Notes: generated by a model not told the origin, from the sequence alone. Shown: positions 17,702-27,146, counted from the first letter of the stretch. The stretch is 64,000 nt of DNA from Fulvimarina sp040239565 (GCF_040239565.1 NZ_JBEHWS010000003.1:186001-250000), one strand, 5' to 3'. Made by a program: numbers and translations.

Positions 17702-18032
17702 AAACCTTGAGGATGGCAAGAGTGGGTATGCGATCTCTCCTCTTCTCGGAACATGCCGGACCTCCGCGAACCCCTCTCTTGTCTTTTCAGCAACTTAGCT
17801 TCGCTAAGACCGCGAAAAGACTTTCTCTCCCTCAAGGGGAGAGAGGGCGCGCGGCGCGGATGCCTCGGTAACATATCCAGCGAGGGAATGCCGCACTCGC
17901 CTCCTCGTCATCCCGGCCTCCGAGCCGGGATCCATTCCTGAGACCCATCATCCCTGACGCGGGTGGCGATGGCACCACCATACTCGCCGAGAGGCAAGAG
18001 GAATGGACCCCGGCTCGGAGGCAGGGGTGACG
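17702..18032. repeat. Composite repeat, copy 1 (B + A elements)
   Basis: Directly after the reverse transcriptase. The B part (17702-17905) starts AAACCTTGAG and includes TTTCTCTCCCTCAAGGGGAG and GAGGGAATGCCGCACTC. The A part (17906-18032) has inverted ends: CGTCATCCCGGCCTCCGAGC at the left, and GGCTCGGAGGCAGGGGTGACG (in complement) at the right. It repeats as a unit at 18136-18478. The 17670-18587 gap holds no credible gene beyond these repeats. The ~100 bases between the copies contain an inverted piece of B (CCTTGAGGGGGAGAAAGC). Confidence 0.85.
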
Positions 18033-18135
18033 AGAAGCTCTCGGGGATCGAGAAGACCTTTCGGCACGCTCCCCCTCTCCCCCCTTGAGGGGGAGAAAGC
18101 CATTCCAAGGAATTGGGCCGGGCGAAGCGCGGACC

Positions 18136-18478
18136 AAACCTTGAGAATGGCAAGAGGGGGGTGTGCGATCTCTCCTCCCCCCGGAAGCCGGCCGAACGTC
18201 CGCAAACCCCTCTCTTGCGATTTCTAACGTTTAGCGCCGACGGCGCTAAGCCGAAGAAATCGCTTTCTCTCCCTCAAGGGGAGAGAGGGCGCGCGGCGCG
18301 ATTGCCTCAGCAACATAGCCAGCGAGGGAATGCCGCACTCCCCTCCTCGTCATCCCGGCCTCCGAGCGCGCATGGCGCCCATTCCTGAGGCCCATCCTCC
18401 CTGACGCGGGTGGCGATGGCGCCACCATACGCGCCGAGAGGCAAGAGGCATGGATCCCGGATCAAGTCCGGGATGACG
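18136..18478. repeat. Composite repeat, copy 2 (B + A elements)
   Basis: Direct repeat of 17702-18032 in the same orientation and order. The B part has diverged in the middle (TTAGCGCCGACGGCGCTAAG, a palindromic insertion/replacement near 18231). The A part (18348-18478) ends GGATCAAGTCCGGGATGACG. It ends ~110 bp before the acetamidase-family gene. Confidence 0.85.
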
Positions 18479-18587
18479 AAGCTCACCACGATCGACGAAC
18501 TCGCGGGCATCGCACCAGCAGACACCACCACCCGCATGGCACGTCCCTTGCAACGTCCTTTTCGACCTCAAATCAAAAGGATAGCGC

Positions 18588-19967
18588 ATGACCCGTACCG
18601 CCTTCATTCTCTCCCTTCTCACCGCCGGAACGGCCATCGGCATCTGTCCGGCAGCTGCGCAGGATGCCCAATCGGACGCCATGTCCGAGACGACATCCGA
18701 ACGCCCGCCGGTGGCCGAGCCCATCCGCGTCGACAGTTTCGAGGGACAGAACGCCGCAATCCAGCCGATCGATGCCGAGACCGGCCCCGCGCCGGCCGAG
18801 GCGGGCCTTGCCGGCGAATTCTACGTGCCATCGACGACGGAGAACGTCACTTGGGGCCGGCTGCCGAACCGCGCCTCCCAGCCGATCCTCACCGTGCCGT
18901 CCGGCGCGACCGTCACCGTGGACACGATTTCCCACGAGGGCATTCTGGAAGATCAGGGCCGCGACCCGGTCGCCTATTTCGGCCAGTTCGGCGTGCCGGA
19001 GGATCAGGTAATCACCGATGCGGTTGCGCTGACGGCCTCCGACAGGGAGCACAGCTTTTCGGGAGACGGCCCGCATGTCGTCACCGGCCCGATCGCCATC
19101 GAGGGCGCCGAGGCCGGCGACATCCTGATGATCGAGACGCTCACCATCGAGCCGCGCGTGCCCTATGGCGTCATCTCCAACCGCCACGGCAAGGGCGCGC
19201 TGCCGGGCGAATATCCGCTGGGTCCGAAGCCGGAGGAGAATGCCTCGGCCGAGAACCCCGAAGCCTACAACAATGTCTCGATCTTCACGCCGATCCGCCA
19301 GTTCCGCGGCGAGATCTACGGCGTCCTCAACGGCGGCGAGCGCGGCGAGATCAGCTTCCGCGCGATCCCCTTCATGGGGCTGATGGGCGTTGCCACCGAC
19401 ACCGAGGAGGCACTGAACTCCGTGCCGCCGGGTGAGTGGGGCGGCAATATCGACATCAACGAGATCGGAGCCGGCTCGACGCTCTATCTGCCGATCGAAG
19501 TCGACGGCGGGCTGTTCTATACGGGCGATCCCCATGCCAGCCAGGGCGACGGCGAAGTGGCGCTGACCGCGCTCGAACTCTCCGCCCGCACCACCTTCCG
19601 CCTCACGGTTCTGAAGGAGGGCGACGAGCGCCTGCCCGTGCCGGGCCTCGACCGGCCTTTCGCCGAAACCGCCGACTACTGGATCCCCATCGGCCTCAAC
19701 GAGGATCTCGACGAGGCGATGAAGGAGGCCGTGCGCTCCTCCATCACCTTCCTCACCGACCGCCTCGGCGTAGACCCCCAAACCGCCCTCGCCTATCTCA
19801 GCGCCGCGACGGATTACGAGGTGAGCCAGGTCGTCGACAAGACGAAGGGCGTCCACGCCCTGATCGAGAAGAGCGATTTTTCGGGGTTTTCTTCGACGGA
19901 TTTGCCCGAGAGTGAGCCGGAGGCAAGCGCTCCCGCGACAGAAGCCGACGGGTCGGCGGCACAATAA
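18588..19967 (+). CDS. Exported acetamidase/formamidase family protein
   Basis: 459 residues with a signal peptide (MTRTAFILSLLTAGTAIGICPAAA, mature start about QDAQ). AAGGA lies 8-12 bases before the ATG. The FmdA/AmdA fold is indicated by WGGNIDINEIGAGSTLYLP, GLFYTGDPHASQGDGEVALTALE and a later FAETADYWIPIG segment. Family enzymes release ammonia from small amides, usually in the cytoplasm. This one is predicted periplasmic, and its first ~65 mature residues are an acidic extension. The gene is flanked on both sides by the 130-bp A repeats. Substrate is not known. Confidence 0.8.
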   Translation: MTRTAFILSLLTAGTAIGICPAAAQDAQSDAMSETTSERPPVAEPIRVDSFEGQNAAIQPIDAETGPAPAEAGLAGEFYVPSTTENVTWGRLPNRASQPILTVPSGATVTVDTISHEGILEDQGRDPVAYFGQFGVPEDQVITDAVALTASDREHSFSGDGPHVVTGPIAIEGAEAGDILMIETLTIEPRVPYGVISNRHGKGALPGEYPLGPKPEENASAENPEAYNNVSIFTPIRQFRGEIYGVLNGGERGEISFRAIPFMGLMGVATDTEEALNSVPPGEWGGNIDINEIGAGSTLYLPIEVDGGLFYTGDPHASQGDGEVALTALELSARTTFRLTVLKEGDERLPVPGLDRPFAETADYWIPIGLNEDLDEAMKEAVRSSITFLTDRLGVDPQTALAYLSAATDYEVSQVVDKTKGVHALIEKSDFSGFSSTDLPESEPEASAPATEADGSAAQ

Positions 19968-20014
19968 GCACAGCGCGCACTTGGAGGAGAGGGAACAACC
20001 ACCCTCCCCTCCTT

Positions 20015-20140
20015 CGTCATCCCGGCCTCCGAGCCGGGATCCATTCCTCTTGCCTCTCCGCGAGTATGGTGGTGCCACCGCCACCGACATCAGAAAGGAC
20101 AGGCCTCAGGAATGGATCCCGGATCAAGTCCGGGATGACG
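20015..20140. repeat. A-type dispersed repeat, copy 3 (inverted core)
   Basis: Bounded by CGTCATCCCGGCCTCCGAGC and its imperfect complement GGATCAAGTCCGGGATGACG. The core (CTCTTGCCTCTCCGCGAGTA...) is the reverse complement of the core in copies 1 and 2. The remainder of the 19968-20225 gap contains no gene. Confidence 0.85.
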
Positions 20141-20225
20141 AAGCTCACTTGGATCGAGGACAAACCGCAGCCTCGCACGCCAAAACCCCATTGCAGCCAT
20201 CACGCGCGTCGCGCAATCTGAAGTC

Positions 20226-20513
20226 ATGACCGGCTTCGTCTACATCATGGCCAGCAAGAAGGGCGGCACGCTCTACACCGGCGTGACGTCGGACCTCTCG
20301 CACCGCGTCTACGAGCACAAGAACGGCCTGACACCCGGCTTCACCAGCCGCTACAGCTGCAAGCGCCTCGTCTGGTATGAAGAGCATTTCGACATTCGCG
20401 ACGCGATCACGCGCGAAAAGACGATCAAACGCTGGCCGCGCCAATGGAAGATCGATCTCATCGAAACGATCAACCCGGAATGGACCGAACTTTATCGGGG
20501 CATCGGCTGGTAG
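20226..20513 (+). CDS. GIY-YIG nuclease family protein
   Basis: 95 residues with the fold's hallmarks: FVYIMASKKGGTLYTGVTSD at the N-terminus (the GIY is VYI; the YIG is YTG), RVYEHKNG with the conserved Arg, and a Glu in REKTIKRWPRQWK near residue 60. Small single-domain proteins of this family (UPF0213/YhbQ-like) are common in alphaproteobacteria, often in several copies beside dispersed repeats. The biological substrate is unknown. It lies between two A-type repeats. Confidence 0.85.
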   Translation: MTGFVYIMASKKGGTLYTGVTSDLSHRVYEHKNGLTPGFTSRYSCKRLVWYEEHFDIRDAITREKTIKRWPRQWKIDLIETINPEWTELYRGIGW

Positions 20514-20679
20514 GATGTCGAGCTTGCGCAGCAACAGTGACCGCCTCTCTTTCGATGTTTGAGAGGGATCATCCTCTCTCCTCCTTCGTCATCCCGGCCT
20601 CCAAACGCGCCTATCGTTCGTCCTTCTTGGACGTCACATCCTTGACGAAGGCAGTGAGCGGAAACGCACTCCCCTCTTT

Positions 20680-20805
20680 CGTCATCCCGGCCTCCGAGCC
20701 GGGATCCATTCCTCTTGCCTCTCCGCGAGTATGGTGGTGCCACCGCCACCGACATCAGAAAGGACGGGCCTCAGGAATGGATCCCGGATCAAGTCCGGGA
20801 TGACG
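20680..20805. repeat. A-type dispersed repeat, copy 4
   Basis: Near-identical to the copy at 20015-20140 and in the same orientation, with the same inverted ends. A truncated left end (CGTCATCCCGGCCTCC) also occurs alone at 20585-20600. The two full copies bracket the GIY-YIG gene as direct repeats. Confidence 0.85.
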
Positions 20806-21354
20806 AAGCTCACTGAAATCGAAAAATCCAAAAATCTTGTCCCCGCCCTCTGAACCACCCGCATAATCCCCCTCGCCACGCACCCAGGGGGCACGGGTGA
20901 TCGCCGGGATCGCTTCGGGTGCATGGCTTGCGGGTCTGCGGCGGTGTTCCTTCCGGAGGAACAGCGCCCCGGACGCCTCGCGGCTCCGTTGGTCCCTCGC
21001 GTAATACGGCGCGGGTGCGGATCGGTCCGCTTGAACGGGAGGCCGGCAAGGCTCCCCGTGAAGCACCAACAGCCGCCGATGGTTTGGGCTACGCCCGACG
21101 TGGAACCTCAAGCTGGCATCCCCCGCCTCGGCAACGAGGCCGGCGTGCTGGCGGGGCGAAGCATCGGGCAAGGCAGGAGCGATCGGCGAAGCGAGCGCGA
21201 CAAATCCCGCGCGGAGCGCCGGAGGTGAGCCGCATACAAAACGTTTCGGAGGGCTCGCCTCCGGCGCTTCGCCGCCCTCATCGGGTGGCGCCACACCGAA
21301 AGCTCTCAATACCCCGGCCGCGAAAGCGGCGCGGGAACGCGATCGCGCGTCCGG
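20806..21354. other. GC-rich intergenic region without a recognisable gene
   Basis: No reading frame here shows a known domain, and the open frames on both strands are Arg/Pro-rich GC artefacts. The notable structure is the long inverted repeat at 21216-21267. The remainder may be a decayed or non-coding repeat. Confidence 0.5.
21216..21267. repeat. 16-bp inverted repeat
   Basis: GCGCCGGAGGTGAGCC (21216-21231) and GGCTCGCCTCCGGCGC (21252-21267) pair at 15 of 16 positions, plus one G-T. The 20-base spacer contains AAAACG. It is ~90 bp past the end of the leftward transglutaminase gene. It could be a terminator or part of a dispersed element. Confidence 0.65.
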
Positions 21355-22185
21355 TCAATACTGCGGGGCGAAGCCCGCGTCCGGCACCTCGTCGCACCAG
21401 ACCTTGAAGCCGGTCAGCGTGTTCGCGCCGAAGGTGTGGGTCAGCGGCACGTCGGACGCGTCGCGGCCGATCGCGATAAGGACGCGGCCCCAGCGCGGCG
21501 CGTTGTTGCGCGGGTCGAAGGTCCACCAGCGCCCGGAGAGATAGACCTCCATCCAGGCGCAGAAATCCTGCTCGCCCCAGGGCTTCGGCAGGTTGATGTC
21601 GCTGATATAGCCGGTGCAGTAGCGCGTCGGAATGTTCAGCGCCCGGCAGAAGGCGACGGCGAGATGGGCATAGTCGCGGCAGACGCCGATGCCCTCGTTA
21701 TAGGCTTCCCACGCGGTCCGCGTCGCCCGCGCCTGCATGTAGTCGAAGTGGAGATGGCCGTTCACGAAGTCGCAGACGGCCTGCACCTTGTCCCAGCCGT
21801 TCTCGATATGCCCAAAAAGCCGCCAGGCCTCGTTCGACAACAGGTCCGTCTCGCAATACCGGCTGCCGAGAAGATAGACCATCACCTCGGACGGCAGCTC
21901 CTCGACCGGATGCTGATAGGCCCCATAACCCACGGGATCGGGCGTGCCTTCATCGTGAATGATCGTGTCCGTGCCGATGGAAAACGTCCCCGCAGGCCCC
22001 ACCAGCCGGTTGATCCAGTTGCCGAACGAGTCGCGATAGCTGGTGATCGGCACGAAGGGCGTCACGCGCAGGTAATCTGGCGTTTCGAGACGGCCGGCCT
22101 TGGAAAAATGAACGTTGAGATTGACGATCATGGGCGTTGCCTGCGCCAGCTCGTAGGTGAGCTGGCAACCCAGATGAATGCGCAT
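21355..22185 (-). CDS. Transglutaminase-like cysteine protease family protein
   Basis: 276 residues. The start at 22185 gives the conserved MRIHLGCQLTYELAQATPMI N-terminus; the frame is open further upstream without support. An N-terminal bacterial transglutaminase-associated region is followed by the catalytic core GIGVCRDYAHLAVAFCRALNIP with nucleophile Cys169 and WWTFDPRNN with Asp near 224. The position that is His in ordinary transglutaminase-fold enzymes reads DFCAWMEVY, with Cys209 in its place. This may be a trait of this cytoplasmic alphaproteobacterial subfamily rather than a mutation. The substrate is unknown. Confidence 0.85.
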   Translation of the reverse strand: MRIHLGCQLTYELAQATPMIVNLNVHFSKAGRLETPDYLRVTPFVPITSYRDSFGNWINRLVGPAGTFSIGTDTIIHDEGTPDPVGYGAYQHPVEELPSEVMVYLLGSRYCETDLLSNEAWRLFGHIENGWDKVQAVCDFVNGHLHFDYMQARATRTAWEAYNEGIGVCRDYAHLAVAFCRALNIPTRYCTGYISDINLPKPWGEQDFCAWMEVYLSGRWWTFDPRNNAPRWGRVLIAIGRDASDVPLTHTFGANTLTGFKVWCDEVPDAGFAPQY

Positions 22186-22410
22186 GAGCTTGGACTCGTT
22201 GGTATGTGGGGTGCCGGAAGCGTCACCGGGTGCTGATCCCGCGCAAAACATCTCGGACGGGAAGAATGGACGCTATTACTACGACTTGATGCTTCTAACG
22301 CGCGAATGCAACCGATGTTTCGTTCGCGAACCTGTCACCAACGCGTTTTCGTCGCCGATCGTTGCGCCAGATGGTAGCCGAGCCACTGCAACCGACCGGA
22401 CGAGACTTTC

Positions 22411-23274
22411 ATGACCTATTCCATCATCGGACACGATCCCGAGACCGGAGCCATCGGCGGGGCGGTGCAGTCGAAGTTTCCGGGCGTCGCCTCGATCGTT
22501 CTGCACGGCGATGCGACCGCCGGCATGATCCACACCCAGGCCTTCTCCAACCCCGATCACGGCCGCGACGGCCTCGACCTGTTACGCCTCGGCGCCTCGC
22601 CTGAAGACGTGATCTCGATCCTGACACGCGGCGACGCGGCCGAGGGTCAGCGGCAGATCGCAGTCATGAACCGGGCCGGAAAAAGCGCTCACCACACCGG
22701 CGCGGAGATCGGAACCTGGCAGGGCGAAAGCGGCGGGCTTCAGGGCGAGAACTCGATCGCCATCGGCAATTCGCTGTCGAACGAGGGCGTTCTCGCCGCG
22801 ATGGTCGAAGCATTCGAGACCGGTACCGGCGATCTCGCGACCCGGCTTATCGGGTCGATCGCAGCCGGCCGCGACGCAGGCGGCGAATTCCGCGGCGTCC
22901 AGGCCGCGGGCATCCTCGTCGTCAAGTCCGGCGGCGGCTATGGTGGGCGCTCTGGCCGGATGGTCGACATCCAGGTCTACGACCACGCAGCGCCCATCGA
23001 GGAACTTGCGCGCTGCTACCAACTTCACCGCCTCAGCTATTTTCCGTCAGATGAGGCCAATGTGGTCCCGATCGACACCGAGACGGCCGGCTATCTGCGC
23101 CAGCTCCTGACAAGCACCGGCCTACTGCTCGCCCCCTCGGAAGAGCTTTGGGGCGAAGCCGAAATCGCCGCCATGGCGCGTTTCATGGGCCAGGAGAACT
23201 ATGACAACCGCATCCGCGACGATGCGAGGATCGACACCGAAGTGCTCGCCGATATCCGCGCCAAGCACGGCTGA
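22411..23274 (+). CDS. DUF1028 domain protein (Ntn-hydrolase-like fold)
   Basis: 287 residues. The DUF1028 family is recognised from MTYSIIGHDPETGAIGGAVQ at the N-terminus and the later DGLDLLRLGASPEDV, QGENSIAIGN and AAGILVVKSGGGYGG segments. The C-terminal ~70 residues (PIEELARCYQLHRLSYFPSD...) match the tail often found on longer members. The family is predicted to adopt an Ntn-hydrolase fold with amidase-like activity, which remains unproven. It stands alone, with ~225 bp upstream shared with the divergent transglutaminase gene. Confidence 0.85.
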   Translation: MTYSIIGHDPETGAIGGAVQSKFPGVASIVLHGDATAGMIHTQAFSNPDHGRDGLDLLRLGASPEDVISILTRGDAAEGQRQIAVMNRAGKSAHHTGAEIGTWQGESGGLQGENSIAIGNSLSNEGVLAAMVEAFETGTGDLATRLIGSIAAGRDAGGEFRGVQAAGILVVKSGGGYGGRSGRMVDIQVYDHAAPIEELARCYQLHRLSYFPSDEANVVPIDTETAGYLRQLLTSTGLLLAPSEELWGEAEIAAMARFMGQENYDNRIRDDARIDTEVLADIRAKHG

Positions 23275-23287
23275 GTCAGATTGCGGA

Positions 23288-24226
23288 TCAGTAGGTTCTG
23301 ATCCGCCGCGCTCTCCGCCGTTCGAGCCCCAGCCGGCTCTCCCGCCAGATGATGAAGATACCGGCGGCAATGACGATCGCGCCGCCGATCAGGGTCGAGA
23401 CGTTGATCGCCTCCCCAAAGACGAGCGCGCCGATCGCGATGGCCAGGATCAGCGATGAATATTCGAACGGTGCGACCGTGGACGTGTCGGCATAGCGATA
23501 GGCCGCCGTCAGCAGAAGCTGGCCGACGCCGCCGAGAATACCGGCGAGAAGAAGAAAGATCGCCTGGGATGTCGAAGGCATGATCCAGCCGAATGGCGCG
23601 GAGAAGGCCGAGATGATCGTCGCGGCCAGCATGAAATAGAGAACGATCGTCGCGGTCTTTTCGGTCTGCGCAAGCTTACGCACCTGTATCATCGCCACCG
23701 CCGCGAAGACCGAGCCGATGAGACAGGCGACGATCCCGGCGACATGCGGTCCGGACAATCCCTCGGCCCCGACGGTGAGGCTCGGCACGGTCACCACAGC
23801 GACACCGACAAGCCCGATGACAACCGCCGTCCAACGATAGGCCCGAACCTTTTCGCCCAGGAAAAGCGCGGCGAAGATCACCGTGATCAGCGGCGTCGCG
23901 TAGTTGATCGTGATCCACTCGGGATAAGGAAGCCGCGTGATCGAGAAAAAGCCGAGGCCCATCGCGCAAACGCCGATCAACCCGCGAATCGCGTGGCCTT
24001 TCAGATCGTTTGTCGAAAACGCCGTTCTGAGATCGCCGAGCCAGGCGAGATAGACCGCGACCGGCACCAGCGCGAAGAAGCAGCGGAAGAACACCACCTC
24101 GCCTGCCGGAACGTCCTCGCCCGCCGCCTTGATCGCGGTCTGCATCGCGACGAAGGAAAGGATCGAGAAGAGTTTGAGCGAAACGCCGAAGATCGGGCTC
24201 TCGGTTTCGGCGGAGCCTTGGAGCAT
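23288..24226 (-). CDS. EamA/DMT family transporter
   Basis: 312 residues with ten predicted membrane helices in two EamA repeats (about residues 12-145 and 155-290). Typical segments are GVSLKLFSILSFVAMQTAIK, LPYPEWITINYATPLITVIFAALFLGE and APFEYSSLILAIAIGALVFGE. These inner-membrane proteins usually export metabolites or amino acids; the substrate here cannot be inferred. Start 24226 gives the normal family length; the open frame upstream has no hydrophobic or conserved content. Confidence 0.85.
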   Translation of the reverse strand: MLQGSAETESPIFGVSLKLFSILSFVAMQTAIKAAGEDVPAGEVVFFRCFFALVPVAVYLAWLGDLRTAFSTNDLKGHAIRGLIGVCAMGLGFFSITRLPYPEWITINYATPLITVIFAALFLGEKVRAYRWTAVVIGLVGVAVVTVPSLTVGAEGLSGPHVAGIVACLIGSVFAAVAMIQVRKLAQTEKTATIVLYFMLAATIISAFSAPFGWIMPSTSQAIFLLLAGILGGVGQLLLTAAYRYADTSTVAPFEYSSLILAIAIGALVFGEAINVSTLIGGAIVIAAGIFIIWRESRLGLERRRARRIRTY

Positions 24227-24361
24227 GTGAGATGGCTTTCGGAAACGAAATTTTGAAGGCGTAGATGTCGCGCCACGACGCTCGATACCGAAGGCCGCCA
24301 CGAAATTGCAAATCGCGAAGGCGTGTCTACCTACGGTGCAATCGAGAGAAGGACCCGCCCC

Positions 24362-27010
24362 ATGATGCGCACAGAGACAGGCCAGACCGTCAAACTTGCC
24401 GACTATTCCGAGACAGATTTCGTCTTCAAAGGAGTCTTCCTCACGATCCGGCTCTTCGAGGGTTCGGCTGAAATCGACAGTGAAATCCGGCTCGAGCGCC
24501 GCGAGGGCACGGCCCCGGATGCGCCGCTGATTCTCGATGGCGATGAACTGACCCTCACCCACCTGAAACTCAACAACGAGACAGTGGCCGAGAGCGACTA
24601 CGATGCGAGCGCCGACAGGCTGACCGTCCGCAATCTGCCGGCTGACGAAGAATTCATTCTGCACATCGGCACGAAGATCGTTCCCGAAAAGAACACCAAG
24701 CTGATGGGGCTTTACCGGTCGAACGGCATCTGGTGCACCCAGTGCGAGGCCGAAGGCTTCCGCCGCATCACCTATTTCTACGACCGGCCGGACGTTCTGA
24801 TCCCATACACAGTACGGATCGAGGCTTCGAAGGACGCCGCGCCGGTGCTCCTATCCAACGGCAATCCGGGCGAGACCGGCGACCTCGAGGACGGTCGACA
24901 TTACGCGGTCTGGGACGATCCTTTCAATAAACCGTCCTATCTCTTTGCCATGGTCGCAGGCGATCTGGAGCGGGTGGGCGACAGCTTCACGACCGCGAGC
25001 GGTAAGTCCGTCACGCTCGGCATCTACACCGACAAGGGCAAGTCCCATCAGGCCGAATACGCGATGGACGCCCTGAAGCGCTCGATGGTCTGGGACGAGC
25101 GCCGATTTGGCCGGGAATACGATCTCGACGTCTTCAACATCGTCGCCATCGCCGATTTCAACATGGGCGCAATGGAGAACAAGGGCCTCAACGTCTTCAA
25201 CCACAAATATGTGCTGCTCGACCCGGACATCGCGACCGACCAGGATTATGCGGGCGTCGAAACCGTCATCGCCCACGAATATTTCCATAACTGGACCGGC
25301 AACCGCATCACCTGCCGCGACTGGTTCCAGCTCTGCCTGAAGGAAGGTCTCACGGTCTTCCGCGATCAAGAGTTCACGGCCGACGAGCGCGACCGGACCG
25401 TCCAGCGCATCGGATCTGTGCGCCGCCTCAAATCGATGCAGTTTCCTGAAGATCAGGGTCCGCTTCAGCACCCTGTCCGGCCAAGCGAATATCGCGAGAT
25501 CAACAACTTCTACACGGCGACCGTCTACGACAAGGGCGCCGAACTGGTCCGGATGATCGCGACACTGCTCGGCTCCGAAGATTTCCGGAAAGGCATGGAC
25601 CTGTATTTCGAGCGTCATGACGGCGATGCCGCGACAATCGAGGATTTCATCAAGGTCTTCGAGGATGCCACCGGGACCGATCTGTCAAATTTCGCGCTCT
25701 GGTACCATCAGGCTGGTACGCCGACACTGACGGTGACTGAAAACTACGACGCGAACGACGACCGTTACACGCTGACCCTGACGCAGAAGCTCAAGGAAGG
25801 CGCGGCAAAGACCGGCACGAAGCCAATGCTGATGCCGGTCAAGTTCGGGCTTGTGGGTCCGAATGGCGAGGACCGGACGGCGATGCCAAGTCAGGGCGGC
25901 GATATCCGCGATGACGTGATCCAGCTTTCCGAAGCGGAAGAGAGCTTCGTCTTCGAGAACGTCGGCGGCAAGCCCTACCTCTCAATCCTTCGCGACTTCT
26001 CGGCGCCGGTCGATCTCAAGCATGAACAGTCCGAGGCCGATCGGCTCGCGCTCGCCCGGCTTGACCCGAATCCGTTCAACCGCTGGCGTATCCTGAACGA
26101 TCTCATCGGCGAGCGGCTTGCCAAGGCCGGAAGCAGGCCCGGTGACCTGCCGGACAACCCGCTGGGCGACGAACTCGTTACAGCCATTGTGGAGACGGCC
26201 AACGACGACAGCCTCGATCCGGCGTTCCGCGCTCAGGTTCTGAATCTTCCGGCGGATACGGAGATCGCGCGACTGATCGGCGAGAACGTCGATCCAGATC
26301 ATGTCCATGCAGTCGCGACGGCGGCGCGTAAGGCAATCGCTTCCAAAGGTCAGTCGGTGTTTGCACGACTGACGGATGCGGCTCCGGCCGATGCGCAGTT
26401 CTCGCCAGATGCGGAAAGCGCAGGCAAGCGCGCGCTCGCCAATGGTGCTCTCGGATACGCAACGCTTGCCGACGGCAAGCCAGACCACGCCTTCGAACGC
26501 GTGACCAGTGCTTCGAACATGACGGATCGGCAGGCCGCGCTCGCGATCCTTGTTTTCCGCTTCCCGGACCACGAAATGACGCAGCGTGCTCTCGACGTCT
26601 TCTACGAACGCTACGAAAGCGAGGCGCTGGTTCTCGACAAATGGTTCGCGCTTCAGGGCGCAGCGCCCGGAATGGCCACGCTCGACCGGATCGAGGCTCT
26701 CCTTCGACATCCACGCTTTACGTTGAAAAACCCGAACCGCGCCCGATCGCTGATCGGCTCCTTCGCTGGCATGAATCCGACCGCGTTCCATCGCGTCGAC
26801 GGTCGCGGCTACGGCTGGTTCCGTGACCGCCTGATCGAACTCGACGCAATCAATCCACAGATCGCAGCGCGCATGGCTACGGCATTCCGCACCTGGCGCA
26901 TTCTCGAAGAGCAGCGTCAGGCCAAAGCGAAAGATGTGCTCGTAGGTCTTGCAAACATGCCACAGCTATCGAGGGACCTAAAAGATATTGTGGACAGAAC
27001 CTTGGCGTGA
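24362..27010 (+). CDS. pepN: Aminopeptidase N (M1 family)
   Basis: 882-residue zinc aminopeptidase, the usual size of the proteobacterial PepN family. The exopeptidase motif GAMEN begins at residue 269. The zinc site HEYFHNW starts at His305, with the third ligand Glu in LKEGLTVFRDQEF. The N-terminal beta domain, catalytic domain, beta-sandwich and alpha-helical C-terminal domain (SFAGMNPTAFHRVDGRGYGWFRD) are all present. AGAAGGA lies 8 bases before the ATG at 24362 (a second ATG follows at 24365). Its role is cytoplasmic turnover of peptides from the N-terminus. It is divergent from the EamA gene. Confidence 0.96.
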   Translation: MMRTETGQTVKLADYSETDFVFKGVFLTIRLFEGSAEIDSEIRLERREGTAPDAPLILDGDELTLTHLKLNNETVAESDYDASADRLTVRNLPADEEFILHIGTKIVPEKNTKLMGLYRSNGIWCTQCEAEGFRRITYFYDRPDVLIPYTVRIEASKDAAPVLLSNGNPGETGDLEDGRHYAVWDDPFNKPSYLFAMVAGDLERVGDSFTTASGKSVTLGIYTDKGKSHQAEYAMDALKRSMVWDERRFGREYDLDVFNIVAIADFNMGAMENKGLNVFNHKYVLLDPDIATDQDYAGVETVIAHEYFHNWTGNRITCRDWFQLCLKEGLTVFRDQEFTADERDRTVQRIGSVRRLKSMQFPEDQGPLQHPVRPSEYREINNFYTATVYDKGAELVRMIATLLGSEDFRKGMDLYFERHDGDAATIEDFIKVFEDATGTDLSNFALWYHQAGTPTLTVTENYDANDDRYTLTLTQKLKEGAAKTGTKPMLMPVKFGLVGPNGEDRTAMPSQGGDIRDDVIQLSEAEESFVFENVGGKPYLSILRDFSAPVDLKHEQSEADRLALARLDPNPFNRWRILNDLIGERLAKAGSRPGDLPDNPLGDELVTAIVETANDDSLDPAFRAQVLNLPADTEIARLIGENVDPDHVHAVATAARKAIASKGQSVFARLTDAAPADAQFSPDAESAGKRALANGALGYATLADGKPDHAFERVTSASNMTDRQAALAILVFRFPDHEMTQRALDVFYERYESEALVLDKWFALQGAAPGMATLDRIEALLRHPRFTLKNPNRARSLIGSFAGMNPTAFHRVDGRGYGWFRDRLIELDAINPQIAARMATAFRTWRILEEQRQAKAKDVLVGLANMPQLSRDLKDIVDRTLA

Positions 27011-27146
27011 CCGCGTCAAGCTAGTTGATAAAAAAATTTACCGTTTGGAAAGGTGTGGACAAGTTGATTCGCGTCTGTTTCATATCTGGGTGATTCGGCT
27101 GTGTGGCGTATCCGAATCGCGATGTGCGGCAACGAGGAATCCAGAC

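Noticed and set aside
17702..20805. CRISPR array
   Set aside because: The repeats are 130-330 bases with internal symmetry, few and irregularly spaced, with no cas genes.
20919..21407. Forward 162-residue frame in the GC-rich gap
   Set aside because: Arg/Pro/Gly-rich composition typical of chance frames in GC-rich DNA; it runs into the transglutaminase gene antisense.
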